Assembly: GCF_000931935.2 (NCBI RefSeq)
Contig: NZ_AZAC01000002.1
Location: 62,001-126,000, forward strand
Direction: 5' to 3'
DNA from: Dethiosulfatarculus sandiegensis
Lineage (GTDB): Bacteria > Desulfobacterota > Desulfarculia > Desulfarculales > Desulfarculaceae
Length of the DNA stretch: 64,000 nucleotides
Numbering within the stretch: position 1 is the first letter of the stretch; each line of letters begins with the position of its first letter. Both the position numbers and the translations under genes were made by a program. Below are positions 59,576 to 64,000 of the stretch, piece by piece. The notes below the pieces were generated by a model that saw only the letters and a list, made by a program, of their open reading frames with translations, was not told the DNA's origin and made no database searches.

Positions 59576-60870
59576 CTATATACACCTTGATTTAACAGTT
59601 CGCTTTGTATGATCTGGGCCGCCTTGGAAGCGGCGCCGGACCAGCGGGCCACCACCTGGGCCCCGGCCTGGCCGGGTCGGGAAATTTCGTTGTTCAGCCA
59701 CTGGTTCCAGGTTTGGGCCAGTTGCTCCCGATTCTCCACCATTTGAGAAGCTCCCGCCTCTTCCAGGGCCCGGGCCGCATCAGTAAAATCGTCCATATCC
59801 GGCCCATAGCAGACCGGCACCCCCCAGACAGCCGCCTCCATGGGGTTTTGCCCGCCGAGCTTCACCAGGCTGGCCCCCACAAACGCAGCCTTGGCCAGGC
59901 CGTAGAGGGAGAATAAAAGCCCCATGGCATCAACCACCACCACCTTTGTCTCAGGGTTGCGCGGGGTTTCGGGGGAGAGCCCGGACCAGAGTTCCACTGA
60001 AAGGTCGGCCGCCCTGGCCGCAGCGCTCCATTTGGCTGAATTTTCCAGGTGCCTGGGGGCAATAGCCAAAACCGCCTGGGGATGTTTTGCCAAAACCGCT
60101 TTAAAAGCGCTTATAACCGGTGTTTCCTCTCCCGAACGCACCGAACCGGCCACCAGTAAAGGGGCTTTTTCCAAATTAAAGACCCGTTTCAGGTCATTCA
60201 CTTTGTCGGTGTCTACTTTATCCAGAAGTCCTGCGTATTTGGCATTACCGTCCACGGTAACCGCCTCTGGGTCGGCCCCCAGGCTTATAATCCTTTCGGC
60301 GTCTTTTTCGGTGATCATGCTAAGGCGTTTGAAGTGCCCCAGGCTGTAGGTCATGAGTGGTCCGGCCTTTTGGTAGCCCGGTAGGCTGCGGGGGCTTAAG
60401 CGGCCGTTCAGCATGAGGGAAGTTGCGCCCCGGTTTTTAAGCCAGGTGAGCAGGTTGGGCCATATCTCGGTTTCAAGGGAAGCATAGACATGGGGCCTGA
60501 TCTTGCGGCAGGCGGCTGCCACGGCCCAGGGCAGGTCCAGGGGAAAGGGCGCGATAACCGCCCGGTCGCCAAGCACTTTTGTCGCTTCTTCCAACCCCTT
60601 GGGTGTGCTGCTGGTTATGGTGAGGTTTAAGTTGGGGATCTTTTGCAGGAGTTCATCGGCTAAGGCCTTGGCCACGGCCACTTCCCCCACGCTCACCGCC
60701 TGCAACCAGACTCTGGGGCCGGGCTGGGCTGGGGGAAGCGCGCTGTAAAGCCCGATTCTGGGCCAGAATTCGTTGAAGCGTCCGCTTAAACGACTGGCCA
60801 GCCAGACTGGAGGCAAGAGGGCCGCACCGCTTAGAGCAGCCAGATTATATAGTAAAAATGATGGATTCAT
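59572..60870 (-). CDS. waaA: 3-deoxy-D-manno-octulosonic-acid transferase
   Basis: Adds Kdo to lipid A precursor at the inner membrane (GT30). The protein opens with a membrane-associated helix (FLLYNLAALSGAALLPPVW). The first half has RVWLQAVSVGEVAVAKALADEL with the catalytic Glu and SSTPKGLEEA; HVYASLETEIWPNLLTWLKNRG and MLNGRLSPRSLPGYQKAG follow. The second half shows LVAGSVRSGEE, APRHLENSAKWSAAA and KLGGQNPMEAAVWGVPVCYGP. I chose the ATG at 60870 (MNPSFLL), giving 432 residues; the longer frame from 60990 lacks family sequence. The ribosome-binding site is weak. The stop overlaps the next gene's start by 4 bases. Confidence 0.92.
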   Translation of the reverse strand: MNPSFLLYNLAALSGAALLPPVWLASRLSGRFNEFWPRIGLYSALPPAQPGPRVWLQAVSVGEVAVAKALADELLQKIPNLNLTITSSTPKGLEEATKVLGDRAVIAPFPLDLPWAVAAACRKIRPHVYASLETEIWPNLLTWLKNRGATSLMLNGRLSPRSLPGYQKAGPLMTYSLGHFKRLSMITEKDAERIISLGADPEAVTVDGNAKYAGLLDKVDTDKVNDLKRVFNLEKAPLLVAGSVRSGEETPVISAFKAVLAKHPQAVLAIAPRHLENSAKWSAAARAADLSVELWSGLSPETPRNPETKVVVVDAMGLLFSLYGLAKAAFVGASLVKLGGQNPMEAAVWGVPVCYGPDMDDFTDAARALEEAGASQMVENREQLAQTWNQWLNNEISRPGQAGAQVVARWSGAASKAAQIIQSELLNQGVYR

Positions 60871-61152
60871 TTTGGATGCCAAGATGAGCCAGCCCCACAA
60901 GGCCCTGGCCTTAAGAGTATGTTCTCCCGGGCCCTGGGGAAACGGCCGGGCCGAGCATGGGAGTACTTTATCACCCGGGCCTTTACACAAATCGCCCCCA
61001 CGGCTTTGGCGTGAGGGATTTCTCTGGAGAACCGGGCGATTATTTGACGGGATACTTTACAGCTTTCCGACTGAATATGCAAATCTCCCCCGGACTGAAA
61101 GGGAATGAAAAATAAAAAATGCTGTTTTTTCTTTCTCAAGCAGAACAATGGT

Positions 61153-63762
61153 TTAGTGAGACTTAAATTGCCGGTTGATTTTCTCTATATCGCTATTCAT
61201 CTTGTTTCGGTAATGAGTTACCGCCTTGGGGTCGGTCATGACCATGTCCAGTTGCCTGGTGTGCATTAAGAGGTATCCCACCACCCTCAGCCTCATCTCC
61301 ATATCCTCAAGGGAGATTTGCTCCACCCTGGCCTGGGCGGTGTCTTCCTTTATAGAGACCCTGAAATCCAACTCATCTAAGATTTCAGCCAAAAACTGCA
61401 CCCTGGCGTGTTTTCTTTTAAGGTCTGCCGCTCCGCCCTTAAAGGCAAAGCTGAGATAGTTTTCCATGAGCCGGGGACCGGCCATGGCCTCCACCGTGGC
61501 GAAATGGAAACCGAAACGGGATTGCAGGTTCATGAAATACCTGGAGATCATGAAATAGTTCTTGTTGGAAAAGGAGGTCTTGAAAGGTGTGGCCAGAGCC
61601 GGGTTGGTGGTGGCCTGGAACATCACAGAGGCAAAGCCCTTGCCGCTCACCGCAGGGGGGCCTTGCCAGGGAATGGCCACCATGCCTTCCCAAAGGGCCA
61701 GAAGCGGGGTGCAGGCTATCTGGTCAAGCTTTACATATTTTCCGTTGACCTCCTCTTTAAAGCCGTCATCCAGGTTAATGATCCACCACTGCATGGGAAC
61801 CTTGTAGTGCAATTGTTTACTGGCTTTGGCGGCGAACTGGTCTTCCTTGTTGAAGTTGAACATCTCCTGCACTGATTTTTCATGGCAGAATCTGGTGAGG
61901 TCATGGAAGGTTTGGCAGTTGGCCCCCTTAAAGGCCAGGGAATCCGGGTCCAGCAGGTTAAGGGGGGTGATCAGCTTTAAGGCCTTTTCCAGGGTTTTAT
62001 GGACCGGGCTGCCCTGAATAAGCGATTGGCGGCGCTCTGTGTTCTGAAGCACCTCCTCAACCAGGCCCTTAAAGATCCGGCCTTGATCCGCATCCACAGT
62101 TATCTCAATGCCGTTTTCCAGTTTGTCCAGTTCATCTTTGAGGTTGAAGACACCGGGCAGGCGGTATTCCCTGGCCACGGTGGCCAGGTGACCGGCCATG
62201 CCGCCGGTTCCGGAAAGCACGGCCACCGCTCTGCCCAACAGCGCAGCCCACCTGGGGGAGGGCTGCTCAACCACCAGAACGGCCTGGTCCGGAAAGCGCA
62301 TGGCGTCGCTGTTCTTTCGCACCCAATAAACCGGGCCAAAGGCCGAACCGGGACTTATTTTGAGCCCGTCCTTTATCCAAGGTTCAGCCTTGACAGGCAC
62401 TTCCTGTTTTGGTTTTTCCGGTTCTTCCGACTGACCCAGGGGCCTGGTTTGCAGGATAAAGAGATTGCCCTCATGGTCATAGGCCCATTCCACATCCTGA
62501 TATGAGCCATAGTGTTTTTCCATGGTCAGGGATTTCTGGGCAATGTCGAGCACCTGTTTTTCTGTCAACGAGGGGGCCTTGGCCTCGTCACCGGTGGGGG
62601 TGAGGCGGCAGATTCCTTCTTCGGGATAGCAGACATAGGCGGTGTCTTTCTGGACGATGCTTTCTTCTTTGATGGTAAGGGATTCGCCTCTTTCGACTAC
62701 AAACAAATCCGCCTGGGTTCTGCCGTCGACCACGGAGCGGGGCAGGCCCAGGGTGGCGTTTATCTGGATAGCGTCGTCCCCGTCCTTAAGGGGGTTGGCC
62801 GTATAAACCACCCCTCCGCTTTTGGCGTCGACCATGGTCAGGCAACCCACGCACATGGCCACGTCCGAATCCCTGATTCCCCTCATCAGGCGATAATGCA
62901 TGGCCTGGGGGGTGTATTTACTGGCCACCACTTCCTTGTAGGTGTCCAGGATGTGTTGGGGGCTGACATTTAAGTGGCTGGCGTATTGTCCGGCAAAAGA
63001 GGCCTTGGCCGAATCCTCGCCCAGGGCGCTGGAGCGCAGGGAGACGGTGACTCCCTTGCCTGCCTGTTTCTCCAGGCGGGCGTAGGCATCTTCTATCTGA
63101 CGGGTCATCTCCTCCGGAACCGGTGCTTTTACGATTTTTTGCTGAATTTGAGAACTAAGTTTGAACAGGTCGTCCATGCGTTCCAGGACAGCGCTCTGCA
63201 AAAGCCGGTCTATTTCCGCGATCAGGTTGTTCTTTGAAAGGAAAAAGTGAAAAGCCCGGGCTGTAAGGCAAAAACCCGGCGGAGTGGGTATGGCGATACG
63301 GTTTCTGACCTCGCCTAAGTTGGCCATTTTGTTGCCCACCAGGTGAGCTTCATTTTTGGTGACTTGATCCAGGTCGAGTATCAATTCACCTTGTTCCGAG
63401 GGAAGCTTGGGGGCCAGAATCTGGTTTATGGCCTTTTGGATCTCCTGGTGGCGCTCGAAAAGCACCTGGTATTTTTCCGGGGCCAGTTCGTTCATCAGAT
63501 TGATCATCTGAAAAACGTTTACACCCAGGCTGGTGCAGACCCCGCGGATAAAGCTCATGCCATAGACGCGGTCTCCGACCAGGGCGGATTCCAGCTCGGC
63601 CATCAGCTCCAAGGCCTTGTTGTTGGCCGCCAGAAGCAGTTTGAAATTGTGGTAACGGGAACGGAATTCGGCGGTGAGTTCTTCTTGGCTGAGACCGGGG
63701 CCTGATGATGTTTTTTTCAGGCCCGGAATAATGGAGCCCAGTTTCAGCAAAAGGTTTTTCAT
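61153..63762 (-). CDS. PEP-synthase-like protein without the PEP-utilising TIM barrel
   Basis: An 869-residue relative of phosphoenolpyruvate synthase. An N-terminal helical part (about residues 1-130) precedes the ATP/pyruvate-binding domain (GNKMANLGEVRN, VSLRSSALGEDSAKASFAGQYAS, QDVEWAYDHEGNLFILQTRPLG). A phosphohistidine swivelling domain follows, with the His in GGMAGHLATVAREYRLPGVF. The usual C-terminal PEP-binding TIM barrel is not recognisable; instead about 280 residues of other sequence follow. I chose the ATG at 63762 (MKNLLLKLG). A GTG at 63795, overlapping the response-regulator stop by one base, is an alternative. It may phosphorylate something other than pyruvate. Confidence 0.75.
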   Translation of the reverse strand: MKNLLLKLGSIIPGLKKTSSGPGLSQEELTAEFRSRYHNFKLLLAANNKALELMAELESALVGDRVYGMSFIRGVCTSLGVNVFQMINLMNELAPEKYQVLFERHQEIQKAINQILAPKLPSEQGELILDLDQVTKNEAHLVGNKMANLGEVRNRIAIPTPPGFCLTARAFHFFLSKNNLIAEIDRLLQSAVLERMDDLFKLSSQIQQKIVKAPVPEEMTRQIEDAYARLEKQAGKGVTVSLRSSALGEDSAKASFAGQYASHLNVSPQHILDTYKEVVASKYTPQAMHYRLMRGIRDSDVAMCVGCLTMVDAKSGGVVYTANPLKDGDDAIQINATLGLPRSVVDGRTQADLFVVERGESLTIKEESIVQKDTAYVCYPEEGICRLTPTGDEAKAPSLTEKQVLDIAQKSLTMEKHYGSYQDVEWAYDHEGNLFILQTRPLGQSEEPEKPKQEVPVKAEPWIKDGLKISPGSAFGPVYWVRKNSDAMRFPDQAVLVVEQPSPRWAALLGRAVAVLSGTGGMAGHLATVAREYRLPGVFNLKDELDKLENGIEITVDADQGRIFKGLVEEVLQNTERRQSLIQGSPVHKTLEKALKLITPLNLLDPDSLAFKGANCQTFHDLTRFCHEKSVQEMFNFNKEDQFAAKASKQLHYKVPMQWWIINLDDGFKEEVNGKYVKLDQIACTPLLALWEGMVAIPWQGPPAVSGKGFASVMFQATTNPALATPFKTSFSNKNYFMISRYFMNLQSRFGFHFATVEAMAGPRLMENYLSFAFKGGAADLKRKHARVQFLAEILDELDFRVSIKEDTAQARVEQISLEDMEMRLRVVGYLLMHTRQLDMVMTDPKAVTHYRNKMNSDIEKINRQFKSH

Positions 63763-63794
63763 GGAAAAATCACAGCCGATCCTCTTTGAACCCA

Positions 63795-64000
63795 CTAGGG
63801 CTCGGTCTTTTTGGCCTTGGCCCTAAGGCAATTGATCTTGTCCTCTTGAAGGCATCGTTTGCGATAGGCGTCTTCTATCTTGTAGACCAGCTCATCCAGG
63901 GCCACCGGTTTTAAGAGATAATCAAAAGCGCCCAGGGCCATGCCCTGAATAGAGGCCTCCAGGCTGGCATGACCGGTAAGCAGGATCACCTCCAAAAGGG
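63795..64000 (-). CDS. Response regulator receiver domain, C-terminal part (cut by the window edge)
   Basis: The visible 66-plus residues are the second half of a CheY-like receiver: VILLTGHASLEASIQGMALGAFDYLLKPV has the conserved Thr and the Lys of the KP motif. The start lies beyond the window. The protein ends soon after the receiver with a basic tail (RAKAKKTEP), so it may be a single-domain regulator or carry domains further upstream. It lies directly before the PEP-synthase-like gene, with stop and alternative start overlapping, suggesting a functional link. Confidence 0.8.
   Translation of the reverse strand, partial: LLEVILLTGHASLEASIQGMALGAFDYLLKPVALDELVYKIEDAYRKRCLQEDKINCLRAKAKKTEP

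Noticed and set aside
1..64000. tRNA, rRNA, CRISPR array or prophage/transposase genes
   Set aside because: By eye I found no cloverleaf with a GGTTCRANNCC arm, no rRNA segments, no regularly spaced direct repeats and no integrase or transposase motifs. A tRNAscan or CRISPR-finder run would be decisive.

Overview
The window reads as chromosomal DNA of a Gram-negative anaerobe, most likely a member of the Desulfobacterota (the former Deltaproteobacteria). This is inferred from gene content: LPS genes (waaA, kdsD), system II cytochrome c maturation (ResB/CcsB), an ADP-forming acyl-CoA synthetase, 3-hydroxyacyl-CoA dehydrogenase, HolC, and an SH3/coiled-coil/anchor envelope protein of a kind common in that phylum. 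Base composition is moderately GC-rich and the coding is dense. I saw no rRNA, tRNA, CRISPR array, prophage or transposase.

Layout. 0-6 kb: flavodoxin, cytosolic PAS histidine kinase, then def-fmt-rsmB with overlapping ends, and a convergent EamA permease. 6.5-18.5 kb: a TrmB-type regulator, then an IclR regulator with a clear palindromic operator. The IclR gene heads a catabolic cluster of M20 peptidase, complete Dpp/Opp-type ABC importer, iron-dependent alcohol dehydrogenase and ALDH7-type aldehyde dehydrogenase. 18.9-24.6 kb: Ca2+/cation antiporter, rpe, a secreted agmatine/peptidylarginine deiminase-like protein, a DUF1573 protein and a histidine phosphatase. 24.6-32 kb, mostly minus strand: MgtC-like protein, DUF434 protein, PP-loop sulfurtransferase and SRPBCC protein as one coupled set, then a DnaJ-like co-chaperone, an HDOD protein, HolC (plus strand) and two envelope proteins. 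32.4-39.2 kb: 3-hydroxyacyl-CoA dehydrogenase, two tandem deaminase-type amidohydrolases, LOG-like protein, pcm, NCS2 permease and a 56-residue ORF with a strong Shine-Dalgarno. 39.3-46.8 kb: a 1350-residue coiled-coil protein ending in a lytic-transglycosylase-like domain, an AT-rich stretch with a small secreted protein and a strong RNA-like hairpin, and the ADP-forming acyl-CoA synthetase. 47-64 kb, all minus: TlpA-like thioredoxin, MBL hydrolase, CcsB/ResB, kdsD-purF, carB-carA, an unrecognised 401-residue protein coupled to waaA, a truncated-architecture PEP-synthase-like protein and the C-terminal end of a response regulator.

The least expected signal is non-coding. It is a family of multi-hairpin intergenic repeats. 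Two copies of exactly 193 bp (22515-22707 and 27657-27849) differ at 15 positions, and the changes include fully compensated base pairs in two stems. Three more diverged copies lie at about 9897-10045 (reverse), 18583-18716 and 51076-51147 (reverse, partial). All five lie just 3' of a gene.

Start codons were re-chosen by Shine-Dalgarno position and family N-termini. Several genes begin with GTG or TTG. All functional names rest on motif recognition by eye; no database search was run.
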